A DNA stretch of 64,000 nt from Halotia branconii CENA392 (GCF_029953635.1 NZ_CP124543.1:6108367-6172366); one strand, 5' to 3'; shown: positions 47,401 through 56,543, numbered from the stretch's first letter. Program-made: numbers and translations. The notes: generated by a model not told the origin, from the sequence alone.

Positions 47401-47510
47401 TTACATTGCTCGAAATGCATTAGCAAACATAAGTGTGAAAATTGCCACAACCAATTCAGCAGCAGTATCACGACTATGCCACCTGCTAAGAACAGATTAT
47501 TTGTTCCCAT
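47401..47510 (-). pseudogene. exbB: exbB deletion remnant: N-terminal 13 codons joined to C-terminal 22 codons
   Basis: Reading the minus strand from ATG at 47510 gives MGTNNLFLAGGIV, a typical ExbB start. It then changes frame into DTAAELVVAIFTLMFANAFR-AM and a stop at 47401-47403, a typical ExbB C terminus (47469-47401). The join is at about 47469/47470. A full cyanobacterial ExbB has some 210-240 residues, so most of the gene, including every transmembrane segment and the MotA/TolQ/ExbB core, is missing. The scar lies 86 bp upstream of exbD, the normal exbB-exbD position. A sequencing or assembly deletion could mimic this. Confidence 0.82.
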
Positions 47511-47564
47511 TTACAATTCTCAAGTACATTAATGATAATAACTACTAACTTCTACACAGGTAGA

Positions 47565-47579
47565 TGATAATAGTTATCA
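47565..47579. promoter_or_regulatory. Fur box in the exbBD/tonB divergent spacer
   Basis: TGATAATAGTTATCA matches the 7-1-7 Fur consensus TGATAATNATTATCA with only one mismatch. A second, weaker TGATAAT-containing match starts at 47533, giving the overlapping array often seen at Fur-controlled promoters. It is 55 bp upstream of the exbB start on one side and 348 bp from tonB on the other, so exbBD is the likelier target. Confidence 0.75.
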
Positions 47580-47926
47580 ACTAACTTAGAACAAATGAGA
47601 ATCTATGTCAATCATTCTAAGTATACAAAATTAATGGCAGATTAAATCTAAAGGTATTTTAACCTGCTAAAGTAGTATACTTAGTAGCTGTATCTGTAAA
47701 CGCCATACGCTGTTAAAAGCAGACATATCAATAGTTTGAACATTTTAATACTAAAAAATATATTTGCTGTAACAATGTCATTTAAGCTTTGAGTCAAAGG
47801 TATCTGCAAATCAGCAATTGCTATAAATTGTTAAGTAATTATCTAGAAAAATTGATTGACTTCTAGCCTAAATTATTTTAAAATTCCAAATTAATGCAAA
47901 TCTATATCAATTAATGATTTGAAACT
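47580..47926. other. 347-bp spacer upstream of tonB
   Basis: A/T-rich, with no gene in any frame and no RNA recognised. It presumably carries the tonB promoter; no strong -35/-10 pair stood out. Confidence 0.4.
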
Positions 47927-49303
47927 ATGAGCTTTTCAAGCACGGCTCTACAGCACCGGGAAAGAGAATTAAAAGCTTTAAGACTTTTTCTCACGTGCAG
48001 TTTAATCGGATCACTGATATTTCATGTAGTGTTGCTGGCTTCCGGTATTGGCAGATATTTATTCAACAATAGGTCTGAAGTTGAGGATGAACTTGTTGAA
48101 ATAACTCTTCTCGATACTCCTCCTGACGAAATTGCAGCAACAGAGGAAGTAAAACCAAAGCCAGAACCCTTACCGGAGAAAAAATTTCCAGTTATTGATA
48201 CGAGTAAACCCCAACGCAACTTAGACACTACTGCGAACCAGTCTCGCGTTAGTGCTGGAAGTTCAGCAATCTCAAAATTAAAACCGATACCGACACAAGG
48301 CAAAGTCGCTGTACAAACACCACCTGTTGTAGAACAACCGATTCCCAAACCAGACATTAAACCATTCAAACAATTTAAACAAGTCGAACCATTATCACCT
48401 GCACCTGCATCTGCTGTGCGGGAAAAGCCCATTATCCCAGAATCAAAACCTGAAAAACCCGAACCCGTTGCTCAAAACAACAATCAACCACCAATACCTC
48501 AACCGAAACCAGAAACTAGGACACCACGAAAGTTCTTGACTCCCGTGACTCCTTTAGTACAACCATCTCAACCAACTCCACAAGACAGCGAAGATTTAAA
48601 AGATTTGCTCGCACAATCAAGAGATTTTAAAAGCACACCACGGGAATTTTCAACTCCTGTCACTCCTGCGATAGAATCACCAGCATCTAAACTCGATGCA
48701 AATTTAAAACGTTCCCTAACACAGGAAAGAAGCTCTAGAAGAACAGCGCGAGATTTTTCAAATCCGGTGGCTCCTTCGAGCCAATCATCAGCACCAACCC
48801 AACAAGACAGCACAGAGTTAAACAATACTCTTTCAGGAATTAGAGAAAGCCGAGACAATTCCAAACTTAGTAGCAACAATACGGCATTATCTTCACCTGA
48901 TACTTCTAATATTGGCGAAAGTAGCGATAATGCTCCTAGAAGAAGACGGAGAAGTTTTGCAGGTAATATTGCAACTGCACCTAATACCGTAGATACTGGA
49001 ACTAGTGGCGGCTTGGGTAACGATACGGGTGATTTAGTTGGTGATGGTGATGGACGTGCCGCTTGTCGTAAATGCGACAAGGTTTACCCAGATTGGGCAA
49101 AACGCCAAGGAATTGAAGGGAAAATAACTGTAGCTGTTGATACTGATGCCCAAGGTAATGTTATTAACGTGCGATTACTTAGTTCTAGTGGAAACAGCAG
49201 ATTGGATAAGGAACATCTGGAGTTAGCACGTAACTGGAAACTCAAACCTAGTTCCAACGGAAGACAAAGTGTAAGAATTGTTACTAAATACGAAATTCAC
49301 TGA
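47927..49303 (+). CDS. tonB: TonB energy-transducing protein
   Basis: A 458-residue TonB-family protein, longer than enterobacterial TonB. Its single N-terminal transmembrane helix is LTCSLIGSLIFHVVLLASGIG (about residues 26-46, with the conserved His). A long Pro/Lys/Gln/Ser-rich spacer runs from about 65 to 380 and contains three repeated R-EF-TPVTP blocks. The C-terminal TonB domain reads YPDWAKRQGIEGKITVAV-DTDAQGNVINVRLLSSSG. A CRKC pair precedes it. It transmits proton-motive force to receptors such as the neighbouring one, and needs an ExbB/ExbD motor. It diverges from exbD across a Fur box. Confidence 0.94.
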   Translation: MSFSSTALQHRERELKALRLFLTCSLIGSLIFHVVLLASGIGRYLFNNRSEVEDELVEITLLDTPPDEIAATEEVKPKPEPLPEKKFPVIDTSKPQRNLDTTANQSRVSAGSSAISKLKPIPTQGKVAVQTPPVVEQPIPKPDIKPFKQFKQVEPLSPAPASAVREKPIIPESKPEKPEPVAQNNNQPPIPQPKPETRTPRKFLTPVTPLVQPSQPTPQDSEDLKDLLAQSRDFKSTPREFSTPVTPAIESPASKLDANLKRSLTQERSSRRTARDFSNPVAPSSQSSAPTQQDSTELNNTLSGIRESRDNSKLSSNNTALSSPDTSNIGESSDNAPRRRRRSFAGNIATAPNTVDTGTSGGLGNDTGDLVGDGDGRAACRKCDKVYPDWAKRQGIEGKITVAVDTDAQGNVINVRLLSSSGNSRLDKEHLELARNWKLKPSSNGRQSVRIVTKYEIH

Positions 49304-49396
49304 AATTAACTTCTGTCTGTATTTCTGCTAGCGATCGCCAACTTCCTAGATGTATATCTATTTTAATATTGCTGTCAACTGCCCCATCCAAAAATT

Positions 49397-50179
49397 TTAT
49401 TTCAGTTGGGCTTGATCTACAACTTTCGGTTGGGCTTCACCTACAATTTGCGCTCCTGATTCACCTAAAACTCTCGAATAGAAAATGCCTGCCAATATTG
49501 CACCCAAAATAGGAGCTACCCAAAACATCCATAGTTGCCCGACTAATTCTACACCTGCAAAAAGAGCTGGCCCCGTACTACGAGCAGGATTAACCGATGT
49601 ATTAGTTATCGGAATGCTAATTAAATGAATCAGTGTTAGTGATAGACCAATAGCAATAGGTGCAAAACCTTTAGGCGCACGACCATCAGTTGCACCTAAG
49701 ATCACAACTAAAAAAATGAAGGTAAGTACCACTTCTGTAATAAAACAGGCAATAAATGAATAACCTGCGGGAGAATGAACTCCATAACCATTGGTTGCGA
49801 GTGGATTGGAACCAGAAAGTGTAAATCCTGATTTACCAGTGGCAATTAAATAGACAAGACCAGCTGCTACTATTGCGCCTAATACCTGAGAAACTATATA
49901 TGGAAGTAGATCAGAGCTAGGAAAACGTTTTCCTGACCAAAGTCCAAATGATACAGCTGGATTAAGATGACAACCTGAAATATGAGCAATGGCATAAGCC
50001 ATAGTCATTACTGTTAGACCAAACGCCAGAGAAACACCTACAAAACCAATTCCTAATTCATTGGCGTTTGCATCAGGAAATGCCGCTGCAAAAACAGCAC
50101 TGCCGCATCCACCAAGTACTAGCACAAATGTTCCAATGAACTCTGCAATACATCGGGTAAAAAGTGGTATTTTCACCAT
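49397..50179 (-). CDS. aqpZ: aquaporin Z
   Basis: A 260-residue MIP-family channel from the chosen start, with six transmembrane segments and two NPA loops: SGCHLNPAVSFG and NTSVNPARSTGPA. The start FTRCIAEFIGTFVLVLGGCGSAV is typical of AqpZ. The conserved Arg after the second NPA (NPARS) and a His-rich selectivity region fit a water channel, not a glycerol facilitator (which has NPARD). ATG 50179 is chosen; the longer frame (50242) adds 21 unlikely residues. It conducts water across the inner membrane and shows no operon partner. Confidence 0.94.
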   Translation of the reverse strand: MVKIPLFTRCIAEFIGTFVLVLGGCGSAVFAAAFPDANANELGIGFVGVSLAFGLTVMTMAYAIAHISGCHLNPAVSFGLWSGKRFPSSDLLPYIVSQVLGAIVAAGLVYLIATGKSGFTLSGSNPLATNGYGVHSPAGYSFIACFITEVVLTFIFLVVILGATDGRAPKGFAPIAIGLSLTLIHLISIPITNTSVNPARSTGPALFAGVELVGQLWMFWVAPILGAILAGIFYSRVLGESGAQIVGEAQPKVVDQAQLK

Positions 50180-50431
50180 ATTTATCAAATATTTCCTTAA
50201 AATTGTTTTGAGCCTAAGTATACCAGATAATTCGGCAACCAAATAAGCTTAAAAGCTCATAATATAAACCATGTAAAAGCTATTGAATTTCTTCATATAG
50301 TAGTGATGCTGCAAGGTGGCTTACCAATTCCTCAACCAACAACCATTGCTTACGAAGTTTAAGTTTTGTTTGTAAAGTGGACAATGCCAACCTACAAACA
50401 AAACTTAAAAAAAATCAACGTATAACTACTA

Positions 50432-51466
50432 TTAAATTGCTTGCAGCTGACAAAGCAACAAACCAAACCACTGATTGGCATCAGTCCAGACATGACGCGG
50501 TATTAAACCCCATGCTGTTAGTTGCTGCTGTATAGTATTAAGGTCAAATTTGCGGGAAACTTCAGTGAGGATAGTCTCGCTTGCTGCAAAATTAACGGTG
50601 AGGTTAAGAGATTTCAATTGCACAGTTTGCGATCGCAAGCTTCGTAGATGCATTTCTATTTGATGCTCTGTTTGATTATAAAACGCCCAGTGTTCAAACT
50701 GCGTTGTGTCAAAATTCCCTTCAAACCGTCGATTTAAATGATCTAACATATTAATGTTAAAAGCTGCTGTTACGCCTTGGCGATCGTTATAAGCTGGTGA
50801 CAAAATATGTTTGGGTTTTTGCAAGTCTATACCTAATAAAAAATATTCTCCTACTTGCAAAGCATTTGTAATTTGGGAAAAGAAAACATCACATTGTTGA
50901 GGCTGGAGATTACCTAAAGTGCTACCGATAAAACAAATCATCCTACTGGATAATTGCGTTGGTAAAAGTTGTGCTAAAGCTAATTCGTAAGTTCCAGCTA
51001 GTGCATGAACTTGTAGTGAAGGATAATCTGCTAGTAATTGCCTGGCACTACTTTCTAGTATGCCTGCACTGACATCAATTGGCAGATAGCGTAGGGGGTA
51101 GCCTAATTGTTGATAAGCATTTAAGAGGATACGGGTTTTGGTGGAACTACCACTACCAAGTTCTACCAATTCACAAGCACCAGTTATCTTGGCAATTTCA
51201 CCAGCATACTGCTGTAATATTGATGTTTCTGTGCGCGTCAGATAATATTCTGGTAACTCACAAATTTGCTCAAATAACTCGGAACCACGGTCATCATAGA
51301 AGTACCAGGGAGGTAGGGATTTGGGTGTTTGAGTTAACCCTTTAATTACATCACTCCCAGCACTCGACGCAACTATTCGAGTTGCTTCTATTAAACGCTC
51401 TATCTGCAAGCGTTTTTCAATATTGTCTTGAGAGGTCTTGCTGATAGCAGCTTTAGACATTGACAT
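50432..51466 (-). CDS. egtD: EgtD, L-histidine N-alpha-methyltransferase
   Basis: A 344-residue EgtD-type protein (DUF2260 fold). It opens VIKGLTQTPKSLPPWYFYDDRGSELFEQIC, then has PEYYLTRTETSIL, the SAM-binding ELVELGSGSSTKTRILL, and FIGSTLGNLQPQQCDVFF. It methylates histidine three times to give hercynine, the first step of ergothioneine synthesis. The egtB gene lies upstream on the same strand, separated by a 149-bp mobile repeat (51511-51659). The start may be 51466 or the second ATG at 51460. Confidence 0.93.
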   Translation of the reverse strand: MSMSKAAISKTSQDNIEKRLQIERLIEATRIVASSAGSDVIKGLTQTPKSLPPWYFYDDRGSELFEQICELPEYYLTRTETSILQQYAGEIAKITGACELVELGSGSSTKTRILLNAYQQLGYPLRYLPIDVSAGILESSARQLLADYPSLQVHALAGTYELALAQLLPTQLSSRMICFIGSTLGNLQPQQCDVFFSQITNALQVGEYFLLGIDLQKPKHILSPAYNDRQGVTAAFNINMLDHLNRRFEGNFDTTQFEHWAFYNQTEHQIEMHLRSLRSQTVQLKSLNLTVNFAASETILTEVSRKFDLNTIQQQLTAWGLIPRHVWTDANQWFGLLLCQLQAI

Positions 51467-51510
51467 TCAACCTCCAGATGTTCGGTGTAATAGGTTTCTT
51501 TTCAGGACTA

Positions 51511-51659
51511 ATACCGTTTCACTTTAAAGTTGATACATTTGGGCAAGCAGGGGAAGCAGCACTTCGGCTACGCGGTAGTTGAGCGCAGTCGAAACTCAGT
51601 GACCGGAGGCAGGGGGAGTAAGAAAAGTAATTTGTATCAATAATTTCGTGAAATGGTAT
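51511..51659. repeat. 149-bp palindromic mobile repeat, copy 2
   Basis: Starts ATACCGTTTCAC and ends GTGAAATGGTAT, matching copy 1 (28235-28392) without a mismatch over its length apart from one missing 9-bp GCAGGGGAA unit. It lies 45 bp upstream of egtD, between it and egtB. High identity suggests recent movement or gene conversion. Confidence 0.85.
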
Positions 51660-51784
51660 AACCTTTACTTCAGTCAGTGAAACACATAGCGATCGCTGAT
51701 AAAATCAAGCCTGAGCTAGATTACTATAGTTTGGTAGCTATATTTACGGATTTAATCATTAAAACAGTGCCGATTGTTTTTTAA

Positions 51785-53098
51785 TCAGCACTCAACAATT
51801 GTGCTACTAGCACAGCGAAACCCGGCGAAAATTTGGCGCACACTGGGATGATACCAGTTGCGAAAACTCGAACGCAGCGCCCAAGGGCGAGTTGCCCAAC
51901 TACCACCTTTTAAAACACGGTGCTTTTGGTCAAAATAAACTTGCGAGTAACCGATGTAAGGATAACTTTGAAAACCTTTGTAGCCACTAAACCAAGAAGC
52001 TGTCCATTCCCAGACGTTGCCTAAAGTATCGTACAAGCCGTAGGCACTTTGTCCAGCCGGGTAAGCATTTACTGGTGTGGTTTTGCCAATGAGGCGATCG
52101 CAGTTACAATTTTGTGATTGAGCTGTTGGCGCTGCATCTCCCCAAGGAAAGGTGCGGCGACGATTAGCTTTAACATCCCAACTAGCGGCTTTTTCCCATT
52201 CGGCCTCTGTGGGTAATCGCTTGCCTACAAACCGCGAATATGCCTCGGCTTCGTACCAACTGACACCATAAACTGGATGATCATCCCAAACACGATTGCT
52301 AGACCAATAAAGCGGTTGTGTCACCTGCTCTGTTTGTAGCCATTGCCACCCAACTTTTGACCACCAGCGCGGATCTTGATAGCCTCCTGCCTCTATAAAT
52401 GAATGATACTGCCCACAAGTCACAGGATAGCGGTCAATATAGTAAGTGTCTAAATATACTTTTGACGCGAAGCGCTCGTTATCTAAAGCATCAATTGAGT
52501 CATTACCTTGTTCAAATTCACCCGCTGGAATTTGAATCATCTCTTCAAAATTATGAAGAGTTTTTTGAGGAGCGATCGCTAAGGGTAAACTTGGAGTAAT
52601 AGAGTAATCAAGAAATTGCCATTCTTGATTATTGACTTTTGATTTTTGAATATTAATCAATTCCAATACAAAACTAATAATCTCAAAGTGTTGGCTTTCA
52701 TGCTGGATTAAAAACCGCCAAAGACGCTCTTGCTGTTCAATATCAGCAATCTCCAGACATTCTAAAACTTTTCCTCGAACTATATTGAGGTAATCATAAG
52801 TTTCCTCCAGGTTTGGTAATTGAACACGTTCTGATTTGGGTAAACCATCAGCCGCAAATAACTTACGGTATTGGGGAAATAAACAAGGTAAATTTGCACT
52901 ATGTTCCAACAACCATAAAGACTCGGTGTAGGCAATATGCCCTAAATGCCAGCCAACGGGACTAAAATCAGGGTGAGGCTGACTACGAAATGTAGTTTCG
53001 TCCATACCCTCAAATAGCACCATAGTTTTGAGACGACATTCTCCTAAGGCTTGATAAATAGCCTCTTTAATATTAGATTTGCTCAACTTGGATATCAC
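51785..53098 (-). CDS. egtB: EgtB, ergothioneine sulfoxide synthase
   Basis: A 437-residue protein from the GTG start at 53098. The N-terminal DinB-like domain has WHLGHIAYTESLWLL and QHESQHFEII, which supply the three iron-binding histidines. The C-terminal formylglycine-generating-enzyme-like (C-lectin) domain has IPAGEFEQGND, VSWYEAEAYSRFVGKRLPTE, YGLYDTLGNVWEWT and LKGGSWATRPWALRSSFR. It inserts sulfur into hercynine using O2 and a thiol. GTG is supported by GGAG seven bases upstream; a frame to 53257 reads nonsense sequence. Its first codons overlap egtC by 26 bp, implying coupling. Confidence 0.93.
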   Translation of the reverse strand: MISKLSKSNIKEAIYQALGECRLKTMVLFEGMDETTFRSQPHPDFSPVGWHLGHIAYTESLWLLEHSANLPCLFPQYRKLFAADGLPKSERVQLPNLEETYDYLNIVRGKVLECLEIADIEQQERLWRFLIQHESQHFEIISFVLELINIQKSKVNNQEWQFLDYSITPSLPLAIAPQKTLHNFEEMIQIPAGEFEQGNDSIDALDNERFASKVYLDTYYIDRYPVTCGQYHSFIEAGGYQDPRWWSKVGWQWLQTEQVTQPLYWSSNRVWDDHPVYGVSWYEAEAYSRFVGKRLPTEAEWEKAASWDVKANRRRTFPWGDAAPTAQSQNCNCDRLIGKTTPVNAYPAGQSAYGLYDTLGNVWEWTASWFSGYKGFQSYPYIGYSQVYFDQKHRVLKGGSWATRPWALRSSFRNWYHPSVRQIFAGFRCASSTIVEC

Positions 53099-53861
53099 AA
53101 TCTTCTCCCACACTGATAATGCTATTTTCTGGACAAGCAGTCCAATTACCAACAAATAGTGGCTCAGAGGCAATAATTGTAGATTTAGGGAAAGTCGGAT
53201 GATCTCGTAGCCAGTACAACGAAGGCGCAGGTGAAGTACTAGCAAAGCGGGAAGCAATCAACCGATTTCCGTCGCTAAAAATTATATTTGCTGAGACTTC
53301 TACTTGATGGCGTTTTGCCATGTCTGATAGCGTTATTAATGTCATGCGTAAAGCATCTTCTGGAGGTCGATGTTGATTGATTTGTGCTTGAGAAAGTAAC
53401 AACGCAAAGATATGTTCTGAATCAGTATTACCATTAATATTTTCGTAAAAATCAGGAGTTAAAGTACTGCGAATTTTTCGATGTAATGTTTGCCGAAAAT
53501 TCTGGATGTAGCCATTGTGAATAAATAGCTGTTTTTGATAATTAAACGGCTGACAATTAGCAAAATCTAATGCTTGTCCGGCTGTTGCGCTGCGAACATA
53601 AGCCAGCACACATTTTGACTCAACATAGCGGCTAAGATGAGGTAAATTTATGTCATTCCAAATAGGTAACGTATTTTTATACGTAAAAGGTTGAGTATCT
53701 TTTTGACTATGATACCAACCCACACCAAAGCCATCTGCATTTACCACCCCAGAAGTCATTTCGCGGGGTTGGTAACTCTGAACTATCAGAGAATGTTCTG
53801 GTTTATATAAAAGATGTTCCAGAGAAACAGGTGAGCCTAGGTAGGCAAGTAAACGGCACAT
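53073..53861 (-). CDS. egtC: EgtC-like class II glutamine amidotransferase
   Basis: A 262-residue Ntn-type amidotransferase: MCRLLAYLGSPVSLEHLL puts Cys at position 2 as nucleophile after Met removal. It has GVVNADGFGVGWYHSQ, VLAYVRSATAG, NCQPFNYQKQLFIHNGYIQNF and NGNTDSEHIFALLLSQ. In actinobacteria EgtC removes glutamate from the gamma-glutamyl-cysteine adduct made by EgtB. Its overlap with egtB supports that role here. ATG 53861 is chosen because an upstream extension to 53963 encodes heptamer-repeat peptide (PMPNAQCPMP). No egtA or egtE gene is adjacent. Confidence 0.9.
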   Translation of the reverse strand: MCRLLAYLGSPVSLEHLLYKPEHSLIVQSYQPREMTSGVVNADGFGVGWYHSQKDTQPFTYKNTLPIWNDINLPHLSRYVESKCVLAYVRSATAGQALDFANCQPFNYQKQLFIHNGYIQNFRQTLHRKIRSTLTPDFYENINGNTDSEHIFALLLSQAQINQHRPPEDALRMTLITLSDMAKRHQVEVSANIIFSDGNRLIASRFASTSPAPSLYWLRDHPTFPKSTIIASEPLFVGNWTACPENSIISVGEDCDIQVEQI

Positions 53862-53909
53862 GATAGAGGTTATTAGCTCCCAATTGTTATAGAATAGGCT
53901 TTGAACGTA

Positions 53910-53940
53910 GGGCATGGGGCATTGGGCATTGGGCATGGGG
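53910..53940. repeat. heptanucleotide tandem repeat (gggcatt/gggcatg)
   Basis: Four 7-bp units (GGGCATG, GGGCATT, GGGCATT, GGGCATG) followed by GGG. It is a short tandemly repeated repetitive sequence of the Nostoc type, upstream of egtC. A tcagttttcattgttcactg stretch follows, as at 63028-63115. Confidence 0.85.
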
Positions 53941-54052
53941 AATAGACAGTTATCAGTTTTCATTGTTCACTGTTCACTGCCCTCTGTTCCCTGTTCCCTA
54001 CCCACACCAAAAGACTTTTTTAGTAAACCCTATTTAACAAATTTATCGGCGG

Positions 54053-55312
54053 TTAATTATACTTTCTTGTCAACAACTGCCGTCGTAGCAAATCTAATGC
54101 TGTACTTGCACTTACATGACGAATTAAAGTACGTCCCCGCATTATTCCAAACCGATATTCAAAACTTGCTACTTCGTCTTTTGGCCCAGCTAAACCGATA
54201 TAAACTAAACCCACTGGCTTGGTGTCTGTTCCCCCATTTGGGCCAGCAATACCAGTGATGCTTAATCCCCAAGTAGTTGCAAGGCGCGTTTTTACCCCAA
54301 CTGCCATTTGTTCGGCAACAGTAGCACTTACTGCCCCAAATTGATCTAAATCTTCAGGGTTAACCCCCAATAGTCCAACTTTCACTGAGTTGTCATAAGA
54401 TATTACCCCACCCCAAAAGTAATCAGAACTTCCAGAGATTTCAGTCAACATTTGTCCTAGTCCGCCACCAGTACAAGATTCTGCAACTGATAGCGTTTCT
54501 TTGCTTGTTCGTAACAACTGACCAACCACAGAAGCCAGAGTGTCATGATCTGCACCGTAATAATTCAGTCCAGCAATTTCTTTGATTTGTTTCTCAATTG
54601 GCGAAATCAAAGCTTCTGCTGCGGTTTCTGAAGCAGCTTTTGCCGAAATTCTTAGTCTGACTTCCCCTTTACCTGCGTAAGGCGCTACTGTGGGGTTGGG
54701 CAAGTTGAAATAGGGCGCAACTTTTTCTGCCAAAGCAGATTCACCAATGCCCCAAAACTTTAAACTCCGGCTGTAAATAATTTCTTTACCCCAGCCTTGG
54801 CTTTTGAGAAAAGGTACTGCTGTTTCTTCCCACATCCGATGCATTTCTGATGGTACACCGGGAAAAGTGAAAATTGTGACTTGGGGACGCGGTTGCCAGA
54901 TGATACCGGGTGCTGTGCCGATAGGATTAGGTAAAATTTCTGCACCTTGGGGAATCAAGGCTTGTTTGCGGTTACTTGGTGTCATCACCCGACCGCGTTG
55001 GGTAAATTTTTGAGTTATATCTTCAATGATTTCTAGACGTTCTACTAAAGGGACATTAAAAAAATCAGCGATAGTTTCACATGTCAGATCATCTGGTGTG
55101 GGGCCAAGTCCACCAGTAAAAATGAGAATTTGCGCTCTGGAAATAGCAATTTCTATTACTTGCTTCAGTCGTTCTGGGTTATCTCCAACTACTGTCTGAT
55201 AGTAGTGAGGAATACCTAGCTGTGCTAACTGCTGGGCGATAAATTGAGCATTACTGTTGAGGATATCTCCCAGCAGCATTTCTGTACCAACACAAATAAT
55301 TTCTGCACTCAT
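54053..55312 (-). CDS. cinA: CinA-like nicotinamide-nucleotide amidohydrolase / competence-damage protein
   Basis: A 419-residue two-domain CinA. The N-terminal molybdopterin-binding-like (COG1058) domain shows SAEIICVGTEMLLGDILNSN and FTGGLGPTPDDLTCE, then FTFPGVPSEM. The C-terminal PncC-type amidase has LSVAESCTGGGLGQMLTEISGSS, GGVISYDNSVKVGLLGV and SITGIAGPNGGTDTKPVGLVYIG. It cleaves NMN and/or ADP-ribose-type pyrophosphates in the NAD salvage pathway. ATG 55312 (MSAEII) is chosen over 55321. Next upstream, 79 bp away, is the glycosyl-1-phosphate transferase gene on the same strand. Confidence 0.93.
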   Translation of the reverse strand: MSAEIICVGTEMLLGDILNSNAQFIAQQLAQLGIPHYYQTVVGDNPERLKQVIEIAISRAQILIFTGGLGPTPDDLTCETIADFFNVPLVERLEIIEDITQKFTQRGRVMTPSNRKQALIPQGAEILPNPIGTAPGIIWQPRPQVTIFTFPGVPSEMHRMWEETAVPFLKSQGWGKEIIYSRSLKFWGIGESALAEKVAPYFNLPNPTVAPYAGKGEVRLRISAKAASETAAEALISPIEKQIKEIAGLNYYGADHDTLASVVGQLLRTSKETLSVAESCTGGGLGQMLTEISGSSDYFWGGVISYDNSVKVGLLGVNPEDLDQFGAVSATVAEQMAVGVKTRLATTWGLSITGIAGPNGGTDTKPVGLVYIGLAGPKDEVASFEYRFGIMRGRTLIRHVSASTALDLLRRQLLTRKYN

Positions 55313-55390
55313 CGGAAGCAAGCGTTATCAATTATGAGTTATCAATTAAATTTAACGCTTAAACTGTTAACTTCTCTGATTTGCAAATCC

Positions 55391-56437
55391 TTAAGATTGT
55401 CTAGAAAGTTTCCAAACGCGCCAAATTGCATAACCTAATAGTGAAGTTGTACCACAAGCATAAACAATACCACTGGGGATGCCAGCGATCGCTAATGCTA
55501 AACTTCCCACCCACAAAGTCAAAGAGTAAATGAACAAAACCGTCCATCGATGAGATAAACCCGCCTTTAACAATCGGTGGTGTAGGTGGCGTTTATCCGC
55601 GACAAAAGGCGATTCACCACGAAAAATTCGGGCTAAAATCACTGCTGACATATCTACAATTGGCACTGCCAAAATTACATAAGGCAAAATGACGGCGGTA
55701 AAAGCAGGAATTTTTACCAGACCAATTACACCCACAGATGCTAAGGTGAATCCCATAAAATAAGAGCCGCCATCTCCCATAAAGATTTGGGCAGGGTTGA
55801 AATTGTAGCGGAGAAATCCCAGCGATGCGCCAGCTAAGGCCGCAGCAATTAAGGCCGCTTCTGGTTGATGCATTAATAAAGACACAAACAGCATCACTAC
55901 GGCAGCAATTCCCGATACTCCAGCAGCTAAACCGTCTAAACCATCAATCCAGTTAATGGCGTTGACCATTCCTACCAACCAGATAATCGTAATCGGCAAA
56001 CTTAGCCAGTCGAGATCAACTATCCCGACTGTGGGAATGCTAATGAAATCTATACTTACGCCTGCTTTCCACGCGCCAGCTGCCACAACTATTTGCATCA
56101 GCAGGCGTTTGAAGGCAGACAAATTTAATAAATCGTCTGCTAAACCAATTAAAAAAAAGCCAAGACCACCTAAGGTGACACCCCAAATTTGCCATTCTTT
56201 GTCAGGAGGTAGATTGGCAAATCCACCCAACCACCAAACAATCATCAAAGAGATGATAGTACCTGCAAAGATAGAAACTCCTCCCAAGCGTACCATTGGG
56301 AGTTGGTGGACTTTGCGATCGCCTGGTTGATCGACACGTCCACTTTTTATACCAATGTTTCTGACATCAGGAGTAGTCCAAAGAACGACTACTGCGGCAA
56401 CAAGGAAGGCGATCAGATGATAAATCTGAGGAAGCAT
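55391..56437 (-). CDS. polyprenyl-phosphate sugar-1-phosphate transferase (WecA/TagO/MraY family)
   Basis: A 348-residue membrane protein with about ten transmembrane segments. Family motifs: PGDRKVHQLPMVRLGGVSIF, FFLIGLADDLLNLSAFKRL (metal-binding DD), MVNAINWIDGLDGLAAGVSG, RYNFNPAQIFMGDGGSYFMG and FVADKRHLHHRLLKAGLSH (HxHHR). This pattern matches WecA/TagO enzymes, which load GlcNAc-1-phosphate onto undecaprenyl phosphate for surface polysaccharide. MraY has other signatures. It is on the minus strand between cinA and glyA. Confidence 0.92.
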   Translation of the reverse strand: MLPQIYHLIAFLVAAVVVLWTTPDVRNIGIKSGRVDQPGDRKVHQLPMVRLGGVSIFAGTIISLMIVWWLGGFANLPPDKEWQIWGVTLGGLGFFLIGLADDLLNLSAFKRLLMQIVVAAGAWKAGVSIDFISIPTVGIVDLDWLSLPITIIWLVGMVNAINWIDGLDGLAAGVSGIAAVVMLFVSLLMHQPEAALIAAALAGASLGFLRYNFNPAQIFMGDGGSYFMGFTLASVGVIGLVKIPAFTAVILPYVILAVPIVDMSAVILARIFRGESPFVADKRHLHHRLLKAGLSHRWTVLFIYSLTLWVGSLALAIAGIPSGIVYACGTTSLLGYAIWRVWKLSRQS

Positions 56438-56543
56438 TTGTATCTTTAAATAAGTAGTTGGCTAAGAAAAAATGTGTGGGAGGAAGCTTTCTACCTAATA
56501 TCTACTATATTTTAGATTTTGATCAGTAGGCTGTAGTGGTGGT

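Noticed and set aside
53099..53257. Upstream extension of egtB
   Set aside because: It lies wholly within egtC in another frame, with no EgtB-like residues; GTG at 53098 has a good ribosome site.
53862..53963. Upstream extension of egtC
   Set aside because: The extra residues come from the gggcatt heptamer repeat, and the Ntn amidotransferase must begin Met-Cys at 53861.
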